A stretch of DNA of 64,000 nucleotides, taken from the NCBI GenBank assembly GCA_047495785.1, contig JBLDXI010000013.1, positions 1,488,001 through 1,552,000 of the forward strand, read 5' to 3'. How positions within the stretch are numbered: the stretch's first letter is position 1; every line of letters starts with the position of its first letter. The notes under the pieces were generated by a model that was given only the letters and a program-made list of their open reading frames with translations, was not told the origin of the DNA and ran no database searches. Below, one piece after another: positions 34,701-47,363 of the stretch. The position numbers and the translations under genes are program-made. This DNA is from Lepidodermella squamata. Lineage: Eukaryota > Gastrotricha.

Positions 34701-35368
34701 TTTTCTGCTCGTGCCTCTCCTCCTCAGGGGCCGACAAATTTGTTCGCCCTAATACAATGTTAATCCTAAATAAATGAGAATAAGCAAAACAAAAATAGGG
34801 AATTTTTTCGTTACCTACGCGACAAGTTTTGTAGATGAAACTAGGCAATGAGCTGCCGTTAGAAGCCACTCCTTTCCTATAACGCTAGCCCCACATGGTC
34901 GGTAGTTGGAAGCAGCTTCAAATTGCATTTCCAATTTAGCCATCCAAGGAATCTGTCCTTCGTACGCGTATTCCGTGTCGAAATTTCCAAGGGAAGAGGG
35001 ACGTATTTTAGAAACCTCGCCACATTGATTCATCTCGACTAAATCAAAATAAACTTGTGTTAAAAAATGTGATAGGTTTTATACGTACAGTTTTGTGTCT
35101 GGCAGCGGCCTATAGGTGGATCGAATCGACCCTGATCGTTGTTGTCTATTGTGCAAAGACTTCGAGCAACCGTTCCTGATGGAATCATATACCCGGAGTG
35201 ACAAGTGAGAATGACTGATACGCCGCCGTTGACTGAGCTGCCCTCCGGCAACGTCGTTCCATTATGAAGACGCAGCCAGCCTTTGGAAATTGCTGGTACT
35301 AGACACCCTGCTGAAGTTAGGCGGGCATTTATCAATACTAAAGACGCGATCAACAGTTGGCTAATCAT
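28793..35368 (-). CDS. Secreted CCP-trypsin-CCP-ankyrin repeat fusion protein
   Basis: Six exons keep frame to ~1644 residues: 35368-35089, 35038-34819, 34765-32795, 32005-31420, 31368-30151, 29452-28793. Order: signal peptide (1-~20), CCP/sushi module (~21-93), S1 serine protease (~98-390), second CCP (~415-470), then ~1,150 residues of ankyrin repeats (about 30) to the C-terminus, with no membrane span. Triad: His in LLTAAHC (~157), Asp in YDLALVKL (~210), Ser in GDSGSPL (~319). Asp six residues before the Ser predicts trypsin-like specificity. The activation-site IVGG is replaced by NFDT, so normal zymogen activation is doubtful. Ankyrin repeats are usually intracellular; exceptions such as spider latrotoxins are known. 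The intron at 32006-32794 holds nothing recognisable. Exon 3 carries protease, CCP and ankyrin repeats without interruption, which rules out an annotation fusion. Confidence 0.9.
30023..30106 (+). tRNA. tRNA-Leu (anticodon UAA)
   Basis: An 84-nt gene with a 7-bp acceptor stem (ACCAGAG/CTCTGGT), anticodon arm TCAGA-CTTAAGA-TCTGA giving anticodon TAA, a long variable arm typical of leucine tRNAs, and T arm GTGGG-TTCGAAC-CCCAC containing the internal B box. CCA is not encoded. It lies on the opposite strand inside the intron (29453-30150) of the trypsin-ankyrin gene. Confidence 0.97.
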
Positions 35369-38300
35369 CTATAACGGGACATAGCTAAACTCTAATTAAG
35401 AAGAATATAAAGTCAACGAATTAAAAGCCAATGGCAAATTTGGCTAAGAGCTTTCTGTTTCGAGGTTTTTGCTTGATGAATAAGATTTTTTGAAAAAGCG
35501 TGACTACTACTTGAAGGATTTTTTACTTCAGGTTTTTCCTTTCTGTTGATAAGCTTATATTTTAGTAAATGGTTGAGCTTTTTTTATGTTTCTTCTATTA
35601 GCCATTATCATTTTTCCATAAGCTGGATTTGAGCCGATGACTCAAACTTCCCAGTATGGAATCATGTTAACTTCCGTCTATTTCTTCAAATGTTAACAGA
35701 TACTCCAAGTTCTGCTTAACTGAGCATGACCGGAAACCAATTAGCAGCATCTGCCGAAAAGCTAGCTTCGGAATGAAGCTTGTTTGGATGAGGAAGAGAC
35801 ATTTTTAAATGTTAAATTAAAATTGCAGAGCCTTCACCTTTATGTCCCTTGCGATCAAGAACCCAACCATAGACAATGGGCCTGAGTTCGAGATTCTTGG
35901 AGTTGCCTGATATATCTCCGAGCAGCTTCGACTCGGATCTATTCCGATCCTTCTACTTTTCTGCCTCTATGAAAACTTGCGTATTTTTTAATTCAATAAA
36001 TGTGCGGTCAGCTGCAAGTAGGATTTTGATGAGCAACCCTGTCGGAAACGGATAGCCCAACTTAGGCTATTTTTGGAGCGAAAATTTTTGGGCCCAAATA
36101 CACTCCAGTTTTCGTCCAACTATTTGAGCCTATGGTAGGCCTAACAAATTCAGAATTTTCTTTGCTATTTAACCACCAATTTAGCCTATTTTAGGCTTTT
36201 GATAAAGAATTTGAATAAAAAATATTACCGAAAGCGCCGATGTTAGGCCATTCTGGAGGTTCGCAACTGCCATGTTAGGCTTAGTTGGAGTTACAGCTTT
36301 TTCCGTTTTGAAAATGTGCAAAATTAACGTCTAATTTAGCCTAAACTGAAGGTTAATTTTCATTTAAATAGGCTATTAAAAGCCCTCTCCTTCCGGTTCC
36401 TTTCCTCTCCTTTCCTTTCTTCTCTCTTCTTATCTTCGTCACTATTCTTTATACCCGAAATGAGACATTAAATCCACATCAATAATTTTTATTTTACCAA
36501 TCAAACGATATAAAATTTGTTTCACAACTAATAATATAAGAAGGCAAATAATAATAACAGTCATTAGTTAGGCATCAAAGCCTGTTGTTCTTGCTCCGGC
36601 TGGCGCTGATTGCCGTCGCGGTGAAAAATTGTTGTTGAACCGAAGCCTTGAGCTGCTTGGTAACAAAATCCGCATCGCTCCATCCTTGGGCTCCATTGCT
36701 AGATGCCAATCCAGCCAATCTGAACTAAAACAGGAATTAATGCGAGTGAATTGTCAAACAAACAACTTTAAGCAAGAAATAATTTCTCATTTTATTTTAC
36801 AATTTTTAATTGAATTTTGTAAGCTAAATTTGAATGAGAAAAAATGGAAAATTTGCAAGTGGAAAAATATTTCAAGTCCCTCTAAAATTTCCCAGAATTT
36901 TGAAATTTCTAATATTTTTTGAAATTTTAGTTAATACGCAGAATTTTGATCGATAATTTTCTATAATTTATTAGCATCGACTTACTTTAACTAGATTATC
37001 ATTTTGTGATAGCCCAGGGAAAACACGATATTCGCCTTGCGCTAACGTTACTGCATGTCAGCAGAATTCTGTTCAAAAAATAGAAAATTCATGCAAACTT
37101 AATCCATTGTAATGGCGACCTGATTTTCAATCGATTTAGGACGAATTCGATCGATTCTGTAAAATAAATAAATAAATAAAAAAAAAAGATTTGATCAAAT
37201 AGCTATACCAATCGGAATTAGCTGCACTTAGCTTATGCCAAGTGAAACATTGTATGAGAAAATGGTCAGCAAGTTAGACTCTAATCTTCATACAAATAAA
37301 AGTAAGAAAAATGACTTGCTTTTGAGAAGCAAAAAACCGAAAATGAGAGAAAATAATTCTTGCTTTTCGATGTCGTTACTGTTTGCATCACAATGAAAGC
37401 CCCCTGCGTAACAATCACGCGTAATAACGCAACAAGGAAATTTGACCTCGAAAACTAGGTCGATAATTTAAAAGCAATTTTTGGTTGATTTTTGGTTTCA
37501 AGGAGCTATACGAGCCAACGGCTAAGGGATATCGGCTATCGGCTACGCCGCTCAATCATTTTACTAATTTCATATTATACTTCATCCAAAATTGAAAACT
37601 GTGCCTCTGAATTTCCAAAGAAGTTAATATTTTCCGTTTTAATTTTCAAGGCAATTCAACCAAATTTTCAATCCATTTTTGGCCTGTGCTCTCATTTTTC
37701 GAAATTCATTGCTTGAGTGGCTTGAGTAATAAAATCTCAAACTAATTAAACCAAAAAACCAGCTACTAATTGTGTATTTCGGTAAAGTGTAAAATGCGAG
37801 TAGATTTCGATATTTCCCTCAAGGCCTGAGGTTTGGCATTTTTTTGGTATTTGTTCTCTACCAAAATGCATTAATAAAAATTTACCGCAGTATTCAACAA
37901 TTTATTTGAATTTTTTTCAATGTATTCAATAATGTTTAAATGGGCAGTTTACGTCCACGCAGTATTTTTGCCACAGCACTTTTTGCCAAGTTATCCTAGA
38001 CAATACTCTGACTTATATTTTTCGTCTATATTCTGTTCATCTCGATCAGCTGCTATAGCTGCCCATTAATACCAACCACATAAATTATAATTAATTCTAG
38101 ATTTTCGAGCACTTTCGAGAAACAGCGCTTCATAAAAATCTATCAATTCCGATTATTCGCTGATTTATTTCCAATTTATTGGGGATTTTGCTGAAAGCCG
38201 CGTAGAAAGCCACGTGTTTGCTTGAAGAAATTGATGAAAAAATCGAAAGAGTAAAAATGACTGAAAAAATCACAAAAGTCGTGAAAAATAGAGAAAATCG

Positions 38301-39170
38301 TGTGTCGTTGGCTATTTTAGGCTCCTCCAATGCCTAAGCCTATCCGAGGCCAACTTTGAATTGATCTGAAAAAGGCTAAAATCGTCAAATTGTTGAAAAA
38401 ATGAGCAAAGGCTAAATAAGGCCAAATTGGAGGTTGCGACTTTAGGTCGTTTTCAGCCGAATCTCAGGAAGCCTATCGAAGCCTAAATTGGAGGTTGCTC
38501 TTTTTGACGAGAGCCAACGCAAAAACACTTCAACATGGTAAAAGCCTATCGAAGGCTAAATTAGGAGTTCGACTTAGTGGCTAAGCCCAAAAACCCTATC
38601 TGAGCCTACGGATTTTCGACAGGGAAAAGGATTCTGGGTATAGCTGTCGACCGGCAAAATAAGTTCGACAGCCTTCAGCAGTGTCTGACCGTTTGTGCTA
38701 TTTACGTCGGCCCAAATCGGAACCGCGGTTTTAACCATCGAATAGACCGTCAAAGACAAACGCTAATTAACAGTTTTTGTCTTTATTTTCTGTCAATATT
38801 TTCGGCGCTTCCAAGACAATTAACCACCAAAGTTAGCTTTTCATCGATATTTATAAAAAAAATCGTTCAATTACAACACGTCGAGTAGTTGATATAATAG
38901 AGTAAAAGGACGGTGGATGCTTCGATAAAATTATTGAACATGTTTTAAAATTAGGACATTTAAATAATAATAGTATATTAAAGCCGTATAATGTAAAATT
39001 TAATTTCGGGGACAAAATTAATGTTGAGAATTTAAAATAATTTGTGACTATGATTTTACCTCGTCGTTATTGAGGTCGGATCGCAATCATTTCAGAGTGG
39101 AAAAATAATGTAAGATAGCTGTTTTATAAGCTGATGATAATATCATTGATTGTGTGAACAAAGAAAACTG
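35369..39170. other. Long intergenic region with degenerate repeats
   Basis: About 3.8 kb without an intact gene. A decayed Kunitz-like fragment lies at 35943-36055. The segments at about 36050-36370 and 38310-38600 share many copies of ttaggct/agcctaa-type words, suggesting an old dispersed repeat. The minus-strand frame at 38574-38759 has no recognised domain. The remainder is AT-rich. Confidence 0.4.
35943..36055 (+). pseudogene. Decayed Kunitz-like domain fragment
   Basis: Translates to a stretch with FRSFYFSASMKTCVFF, close to the FFYSQTLKTCVFFY and YYFSRQMKTCVFYY cores of the two secreted paralogues at 25-28 kb. It is followed by NPVGNG and a stop. The rest of the domain and the upstream exon are missing or frameshifted, so it looks like a relic of a third copy. 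Confidence 0.5.
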
Positions 39171-42100
39171 TTAAGGCTGCTTTTTCGACGTGTAATGATC
39201 AAACGTTGAGTTGGTTAACGAGCCAGTTGAATTGACTGAGTCAACTTTTCGCACACTCGAGTGCGGCTGCGACGACGTCGACGACACAGATTCGTGGCCG
39301 GACGAGCCGGCCCAGTGCGAGCCGACAGGCGGCGGCGCATCGCCGTTATCATCGCCCTCTTCCTCTTCAATCGAAGACTGATCGCCGATCAGTAGACTGC
39401 CGACATCTCGCGTCACCGTGCTAGCATCGTCGTCGTCGTCGCATTCGTCGCTCTCGTGCCCGCCGATCGCTGCGATTGCATTGAGATGCTCGGCGGCCGC
39501 GCCCAGCACGTCGTCGTGGTACGACGATGAAGCGTAGGCGGTGGGCGCCGCTGTGTGGTGATAGCCCTGGTGGCGGTTCGTCGTCGCCGCCGCTCGTTGC
39601 GCAAATCGGCGCCGATGCGCGCGTTCCGCCGACCTGCTCGACAGCACAGGCGACGTCGGCGCCGATGAGTGCTGGCCCCACGCCTCGTGGCTGATGGTCG
39701 GTTCCTGTCGCGGCACTTCCTTCGTCTCGATTTCAACAATGTCATTCTGGCTGGGCGAGGTAACGATGACAGCGGCAGGGGGTGGCATGTCCGAGGCAGT
39801 CGGCGGTTTGTTGCCGCTATTGCTGGCGGCAGCGGCGGCGGCTGCGGCGGCGGACATGCTTATCCTTCGAACAAAGTCGTCGGATGGGGCGATGATTTGA
39901 ACTTCGGGAATGCGCCATGTTGGCGATTGCGGGCCGTGCTTGCCCGACTTGTTCGAACCGCGGCGCGCAATCGAAATCGGCTGCTTGGGCGCTTTGGCGC
40001 TGGGCGATCTAAAAATGACACAATATGTCAAAGTGGCGTGATTTTAGACCCTCTAAAATTATCAGATGCGAGAATATTCAAAGCAATTAATTTAAGTGGT
40101 GTGACAACCTATCGTATCTTACACACCTTAGTCGTAATTTTCGTACTCATTGCTCATCTTCAAGGTCAACCGCAACTGCATACGCTTATTAATTTTACAT
40201 CAGCATCTAGTTTTCAAAGGACTTTGGTCCATAATTTTATAAAACATGATTAGATTGCAAGACTAAAATAGAATGCCGGGCCACGGGTTTGAGCTTTATC
40301 GGGAAGGATATTTTCCTATATTTACGCTTCGCTGCCTCAAGCAACCCTGACACTTCAAGTCCCAAAAACTAAAATGCCCAGTAATGAATCCGATTACGAG
40401 TATATCGCTTGTTTGTGTCCGAAATCAGCAAAAACTCGGTCACCAGCGCACATAATCCCAGCACCCATCCAGGTAAGATAATAAATGCTAAATTTACTCC
40501 TTTGAGTGTGATTTGTGACATATGATTTCAGTTGAGGGCAAAAACGATGAGACTAAAAAAATATGGAAATTGTAACAAAAAAGACTCACTTGTTTTCTTC
40601 CTCATGAGGTTGACTTTTGTCGAGAATTTGTTTTGTCACAGCTGGTCCAGAAATCACAAGGCCGACGGAGACTAGCGCCTTAATGCTGCTATAGTTGCTT
40701 TTGCGCTTCTTCGAAAACGACCGTATCCACTTCCTAGATTTTTGCAACAACCTCGATATGGTACCACGGCGTTGGTCACTCGCGCCACGGCTTTTAGCCG
40801 CCATTTGCTCGCGTTCGGCAATTCGATCGATCTCGCCATCACTGCCCCAAATCGATCTGTGCCGCGTTAGCACCGACTGCCCAGCTTGGACTAAATGCCG
40901 GACAAGTGACGGGAAAGTGCTTGACATCTCCTTGATCACAGCGGCGCAAGGCGTTCGGCCGCAAAATTCCGCCCATTGCAACGCATTTTTCTTGCGATGC
41001 CGATCGGCGAAAAACGGATTCGCGCCAGCCTCCATAAGAATTTTCGCGCAATCTGTGCGGCCATTTATGGCAGCCTGAATAAGCGCGGTGTAGCCTTTGC
41101 GGTTCTGATGGTCCAGTTTAACGTTACGGAATTCTTTCAGCAATATTCGAATGCAGTCAACGTGGCCAGCTTGTGCTGCTAATATCAGTGGAGTGTTGCC
41201 TTCCTTATCCTGTCGATTTGGGTCGATTTCAGGAATAAATGATAGGAATTCGACGGTCAAAACCATTCCGTTTCCACATGCGATGCAAAGCGGGGTCTAG
41301 TAAATGAAATTAAAACAAAAATAAAATTAATCTTCATTTGTTTTGTTTATTGAAAAGTTTTAGATTTCGAATTCATTTTCCGCTTTTGAAAATTTGTTAA
41401 TTCTCGATTGAAAAGGCTTTCTCATTTCAGCATCGATCTCGTGATACTGTTTATGCCCGTGGGTGGATGTCGGGACTACTAGTAGGTATATAACACGTGA
41501 TCCAAATTATTTTTCTTAATTTTCCTACTAAGCCATTCGAGGCATATCAGTCACAATATTCACAGTGCCAAAAATCTGAGTCATCGAATAACGCAAAATT
41601 TTCCCATAAATTCAACAATAAAACTCAACTTCAGAGCCAGCAATGTAAAACGCTCTTTGTCCAGTGATAAAAACTCCTAATACTGTAAAGATTAAAGGTC
41701 TGATAGCTGCAGAATTAGCATTAGGCTAGCTTCTTTTTAATAAACAGACTCTGCACTATAATTTAATTTGAGGCAGAACCTATCATGAGATGGACAAATT
41801 TTGGTTCAAATTGAGTGAAATTCCCGAAATTTCCAAGGTAAAACCTGACTCATTAAATTTTGGATTCGGAACTAAAATTCGAAGATACGATGCCAAATCT
41901 TTGAAGATGCTAAAAATTTACCCGTCCTTGAACGTCTCGTTCGTTTGCTTCAGATGCCGAGATGCCTTTGACGACCATTTTGCGAACTTTCCTCACATCG
42001 CCATTTATCACGGCCTGTAACAGTGTAACAGGCGGCTGGTTGCTGGAACTACCCGAAGAACTGCTATTCGATGACGCGGGTGGGGTGAGCGTGACGCTGG

Positions 42101-42275
42101 ACGGCAGCGGTACATCGGGGCAGCCTTTTTCATCGCCAACCGGGTCATCGGCCGGGGCTCCTGTGCCTTCGTTCTTGTTGTTAGCCGATCGGCTGTTAAC
42201 GAAGCTCGAACTGCTGCTAGCGTGCGACAAATCCGAACCGTAAGTCGCAGAGTGGACGAAACCGCCAGACGACAT
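39171..42275 (-). CDS. Ankyrin-repeat protein similar to ANKRD33/ANKRD33B
   Basis: Three exons (42275-41922, 41296-40590, 40008-39171) join in frame to ~632 residues. A Ser-rich N-terminus is followed by about four ankyrin repeats (TPLCIACGNG, NTPLILAAQAGH, YTALIQAAINGR), then ALQWAEFCGRTPCAAVI, a segment I associate with the ANKRD33/33B group, and a basic region. The last exon encodes a low-complexity tail with an 11-residue polyalanine run, acidic clusters and Ser/Pro stretches. No signal peptide or membrane span is seen, so it is likely cytoplasmic or nuclear. The second intron (579 nt) contains a small plus-strand open frame (see findings). Family assignment is by motif memory only. Confidence 0.78.
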
Positions 42276-45033
42276 AATATCAACTTGATTTTGATTTGGG
42301 CGCCTTATAGACTATGAGTAAGTGTATGAGGTCAAGAGGCGAGCTGAAGGTTAAGTTATCGCAACTTTTCCGCGCAATGATCGCTGACGAGATAGATTGT
42401 CATGCTGTCTTTAATACTACCACCTATTTGACGAAGCGGCAATTTAAAAATAGTCTATCAATAGCGAAATAAACTTCAAAGTGTGTCTCGGGGAAAATCT
42501 GCGGCAGTTAACAGGAGGATACTCATAGGCGGGATAATAATTTTGCTATAAATCGATCGGCATTTTCAGTGATTTGTGCAGACGATATACTGCTGTGGTT
42601 TAAGCAATCCGCATCGATAGCAGCAGCAGCAAGCCAGTACTTACGCTTTGCCGTGCGATTTTTAAAATGATGATGATAATAATACAAGAAAAGACTATCG
42701 TGTAATAGTTATAATACTGCTGCTATTCATTCGCAATTTTGCTCACATTTCAGCGTGCGGGTAAAAGCCTCTTGTTCGCGACGACACAGGTGTATCTCTT
42801 GCGTACATGGTTAGATATATAAAAAAAATTTATCAGCGCCCAAATCGATAATCTGTAGCTGCGCGTGAAATGATAGGTAATATATCTGAAATCGTACAAA
42901 TAACAGAGAGCTGCCTTTTTCATAACAGCCTCACTGCTGTAGCAGACGGCGATGCGTAATGTCATCGAAGCGACTGCTGTGTATAATTGACAAGCGCCAC
43001 GTTTATCAAGGACCCTGACAACGTCGTCGTCGTGACGCTTCGATTTATCGTTATTAATATTATAAAGAGGAGATTATTTTTTCTCACTCGCTGCAATCAC
43101 TGACTATGCGGTGATGTTTTGCTCACGGGCGCCGCGCGCGCGAGAAGGATGCGCGCCTGCTGTCTTTATTGCGCTCAAAATTTAATTATCTTTGAATGCG
43201 CTCTTTTCATCGTCGCGCACTGCGAGACACGTTATCAGGAATTTCGTACCCTGTTGCTGCTATGATGCCGAGTCAATACTTTTATCCTCCACCTATATAT
43301 CGCTCTGCTATATATCAGGACAATGCCGTAAAATACCCGCCAAATTCGAAATTTTTCAACAACCGTATAAAATATTTGGCGTCGTTAATCTTTGAATGCC
43401 GAAATACGGAGTGAACGCGAGACTTGAGTAATTGAATGAAAACAAAGATAGCGATGGAAGGTATCGGTAACAAGGGATGCGCCATTTTGATGCTGCTTAT
43501 GTCGTTCAACTCCGAACGCGTGTGAGATGATTAACTGTGCGCTTCTTGACAGGAATTTACTGCAACACAAACACACGTTACAATATACTGTATATGTCCA
43601 CCTTGTGCGCTGGCCACCATACCAACAAGAATTTTACGCGTGCTCTTGATGCGCACTCAAAAATGAAGATATTATTTACGCGCAGATATATAAAAATTGT
43701 GTTCAAACAAATAACAACATACGCTCTGTGTTAAATAGTCATTATTGTACGACTAAAGTTACGACATCAGGGCTGCTACTGTAATATTCGCCATTATCAT
43801 ACTCGTATATTATAATCTCAAAAAATTGCTGACTTCTATTGGTACTTATATATTAACGGCCATAACGAGCATTAACAGCAACTACCTTTTTAGAGGAAGA
43901 GCTTCGGCTATTAGTCTGCCTCCCCCACATGGCCGTTATAGACTCGCCAATGTGAAAAAAAATAACGGCACTCGAGTCTATATAAATTTTTTCAAACACG
44001 ATAAAGCTTAGCCGCCTCCTTGGGCAGGCATGGTTATCATCTTTATATTAAGAGTGGCCACTTCGTATTAATAATTATTGTTAACCCTACCTGGAACATG
44101 TCGGCTAGTTTTTTTCTTGTTCAGAATTTTCCTTCAAGCTTGCTTTTATATCCGCAGAGGTTTGCACTCGATCTAAAAGCAAAGGCTTTCTTTCCAACTA
44201 ACACTAACAAAAACAAACACCTCTAAATATGTAGTAATTAGCGTTGGTTTTCTGCAGCTAACGCACAGGTGCTCATTTTTATAGAACTTGATAATTAAGT
44301 CCTTACTGTTGTTAGTGTTTGACAAAAATAATAAAACTGGTCTAATTACTGTTTATACTCGAGTATTTAATAAAAATGGAATCATTTTTTGCAACACCGC
44401 TCGCCAAAAGTGAGCCTTATATACATGCTTTTGCACAGCGAGTCGCACACTTGACACATGCTGATTCGCTCGCGGCTCGCGACCCAGCGCGTTTACCTGG
44501 CGAAAGCGAGCGCAACAGGTGAAAAACATACGAGCTCGCGCGGCAAGTGCGCCTTATAAGCTAGCCTCGGTTTTTTTACGCCGAGCTATTAGCATCTCCA
44601 AAAATAATAATAATAATAATAGTAGTAATCACTACGCGTGTTGTTTTGCGTTTGTTACTACGTTTCCAGCTTAAATTGTTGGCGACGAAATTATTTGGCG
44701 AGTACAGCCAAATTACCTAACAGTATCCTTAACCTTGAGCGATATAGCCTTAAACCGACAGTATTCAAATTATTATCAAAACATTAAATAAAGGTGTTTG
44801 TAGAGTAAGCAATTTTTTTATTATTTTTTGTTCATGTTCACTCACATAGCTTAACAGCAACCGCCGCATCCTTTCACTGACAATCACGGATACGTATCTC
44901 CCCCTCTTATTTTTTAAATAGGGATTAGCAAATTATAGCGCCACTTTCTTTAAATGTACTGTTATTCACTGTGTCAAATTTGACTTGTCAATAGACTTTT
45001 TATAATTCGCCTGTGTCATTTAAACCGAAAAAA
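42276..45033. other. Long intergenic region between divergent genes
   Basis: About 2.75 kb with no supported gene. Short open frames here lack domain features. It includes an AAT microsatellite at 44603-44621 and the promoters of the ANKRD33-like gene (minus) and the galaxin-like gene (plus). Confidence 0.45.
44603..44621. repeat. (AAT)n microsatellite
   Basis: Six uninterrupted AAT units plus one base. Confidence 0.85.
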
Positions 45034-46712
45034 ATGCGCCACCGATCGTTGATCAAAGTAATAGTAAAGCTACTACTATTCGCATCGGTTTCAGGTAAGC
45101 TAGCTGAAAGAAGCCTTCATTCACGATCTTAACTTTTTTCCAAACTAGCCCAAGTAGCCCAGCCAGCTCCTCGAAGTAAGAATCTCGCTCCTGATTTGTA
45201 GCAGGGTGAATGAAGTTTGAATTTTTCCTAGGTGGTTATTGGGACGTTTGCGGACCTTCGAACTTGTACTCGACCGATTACCAAATATGTTGCGGCGATA
45301 AAATTTACCAAAACCTACGAGGCGACATCGACTGCTGTAGTGGTGTGGCTTACAATAGGACAGTCAACTATTGCTTCAACAATAATGTATTGACTTTTCG
45401 GCCAGTTTCAAGATATGTGTTCAAATCGAGTTTTTATTTAGGAAATTCGTCCTGTTATGTCGAGCTTACCGCAGCCGAACCCGGCTCCATCCGTTTTCTT
45501 TGGCTCTTTGCCCGTTCAGCAAAGAGCCCCAGCCCCGGCTGTGAGCCCAGTCGTTGTTAGTCCTGTGATCAGTTCGGTCCCAGTTGTTAACCCTGTAGTC
45601 AATCCTGTTATTAACCCATCGCAAATGATGCCAAGCGTGTCGAATGTCCTCACAGTTCCAGTTTCAGCTCCCGCACCCGCAGGAGGAGTTAACACTAAGC
45701 CTCAGTCTGGCTACCGATGTGGTTCGGCTGTTCTTGACGCTAACGTCGCGACTACCAAGACGACCCTATGCTGCGGTAATGTCGCGTTCGACGCGAGGTA
45801 CCAATTATGCTCCGACTTTGGCCCAGCCCCGATTCAAGCCGCTGGCATCCAGGGCGCGTTGACTGTCTCATCGCCCGAGAAGTACTACACCTGCGGCTTG
45901 GACCAAGTGCCGTCGAGTGCAGTTACGTCCTACGACACGGCGTTCTGCTGCGGCACTGTTGTTTACGACAGCCGATTTTACACATGCACCCGCAACAACG
46001 CCGTAGTTCCGCAAGTGCCTTTCAGCCAAGTGCCAGGCGTTCAAGTACAACCGCAGCCGCAACAACAACAACAACTGCCGCCCGTCGACAATCGCCCGCG
46101 CCCGTCCGCCTACCCGCCAGTTAGCGACGGCTTCACGCGCGTCCGCTGCCTGTCAAACTTGTTCGATGTCCCGACAAATCACATGACTTACTACTCGTGC
46201 TGCGGCTCGCAAGCTTTCGATGAACGGTACTTTGTCTGCACGTCAACGGGCACTGGATCGCCAAGGGCCCAACCTATCAACAATCAAGTGCCACAGCCAC
46301 AGCCTCAACCCCAGCCACAACCAATGCCCCAACCGCCACCTCAGCCTCAACCTCTTCGTAAGTCTTAAGAGGGACATTCTCACTTTTGGATCATTGCCAA
46401 TTTTAGGAATTTATTACCGTGGGAATTTCTGAAAAAAAATTAATTATACCCAGCTTGGATAACGGTCAGAATGTTGTGGGTGTAATGTGTTTTCTTTTGT
46501 TAATTACAGCTAGCGATCCTATCCAGCCTCAACCATCGGCGCCACGAACATCGACACAGCTGCAGTGTGGAAAGCGCATCTACTTGTTCGGCCCACCCAC
46601 CTACGGTACGTACATGCAATGCTGCGGCGAAGACGTGTTCGACGTGCGCTCCGACACCTGCATAGGCACGACGAAAATTACAGGCGGCGCTCAAACCGGC
46701 AAGAAGAAATGA
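45034..46712 (+). CDS. Secreted galaxin-like cysteine-repeat protein
   Basis: Five exons (45034-45094, 45149-45175, 45232-45386, 45442-46357, 46510-46712) give ~453 residues. A signal peptide is split by intron 1. Five to six repeats of about 35-45 residues follow the pattern C-x(10-17)-CCG-x(4-6)-[YF]D-x-R-x(3-5)-C, for example LCCGNVAFDARYQLC, FCCGTVVYDSRFYTC and SCCGSQAFDERYFVC. These are the di-cysteine repeats known from coral galaxins and related animal matrix proteins. Pro/Gln/Val-rich linkers separate them, including a PQPQPQ tract in exon 4. It is likely an extracellular matrix or cuticle component (inference). Exon 4 could be extended through its donor to a stop 13 nt later, giving a shorter form. 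Confidence 0.8.
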
Positions 46713-47363
46713 ACACCTGGCGACAACTAGTAAAATTGTATTATAATATACCCCCGACGTTGTACATATATTCATCCACGTTTCTATTCGCATTTTTCTC
46801 ACTTCAGCTCTTTTACTCTGCGCTAAAAAAATTACTGAAAAAAAATGAAAAAGAAACAGAAGAGAAATAGCAAGTGCTGGATTATATGTTGGGAATGACA
46901 GTTTTAGCTTAATTTCTCATTTTGACATGTGATTGTATCGTTTGATTGCTCGCGAACAAAAAGTGGCGCGCACTTTTGTTGTTGCGAGTCTGTTTTTGTG
47001 CTTGCTTTTGTTTTTCGACCGTGCCATTGTCTTTTGGAAAAGGAGAGGATATACATGTATGATGTGGAAGCGCAGCCTGATGTCGTTGCTTTTTGTAAAA
47101 AAAATCATTACATTCTTTGTTAACAAAAATGCTGCCGTCTCTCGCTACCTGTCATCGGTATTATATCATCGTGCAACAACTGCTGAACATTTGATTTTTT
47201 GAAAAAATTGAATGCAAAAAAACTGCGTTTCAAATGACGCGCTGAAAAAAGGAAGAAAAAGCAGCTTTCTTATCAAGACTTTTTTTTATCAAACTCAACA
47301 CCTACGCTGTAATCCATTATCCAGTGACAAAAATGAGATGACAATCGTATAGCAGAGACAAAA
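46713..47363. other. Intergenic upstream of the beta-propeller gene
   Basis: About 650 bp with no supported gene. It holds the 3' UTR of the galaxin-like gene and the promoter of the gene at 47364. Confidence 0.4.

Noticed and set aside
36629-36922. Plus-strand frame of 97 residues
   Set aside because: Asn/Lys/Phe-rich, typical of random AT-rich sequence.
39413-40253. Overlapping Ala/Arg/Gly-rich frames on both strands
   Set aside because: GC-rich low-complexity shadows of the last ANKRD33-like exon.
45457-45560. Galaxin-like exon 3 frame continuing to 45560
   Set aside because: That reading passes through an intron (45387-45441) and loses the cysteine repeat; the spliced frame restores it.
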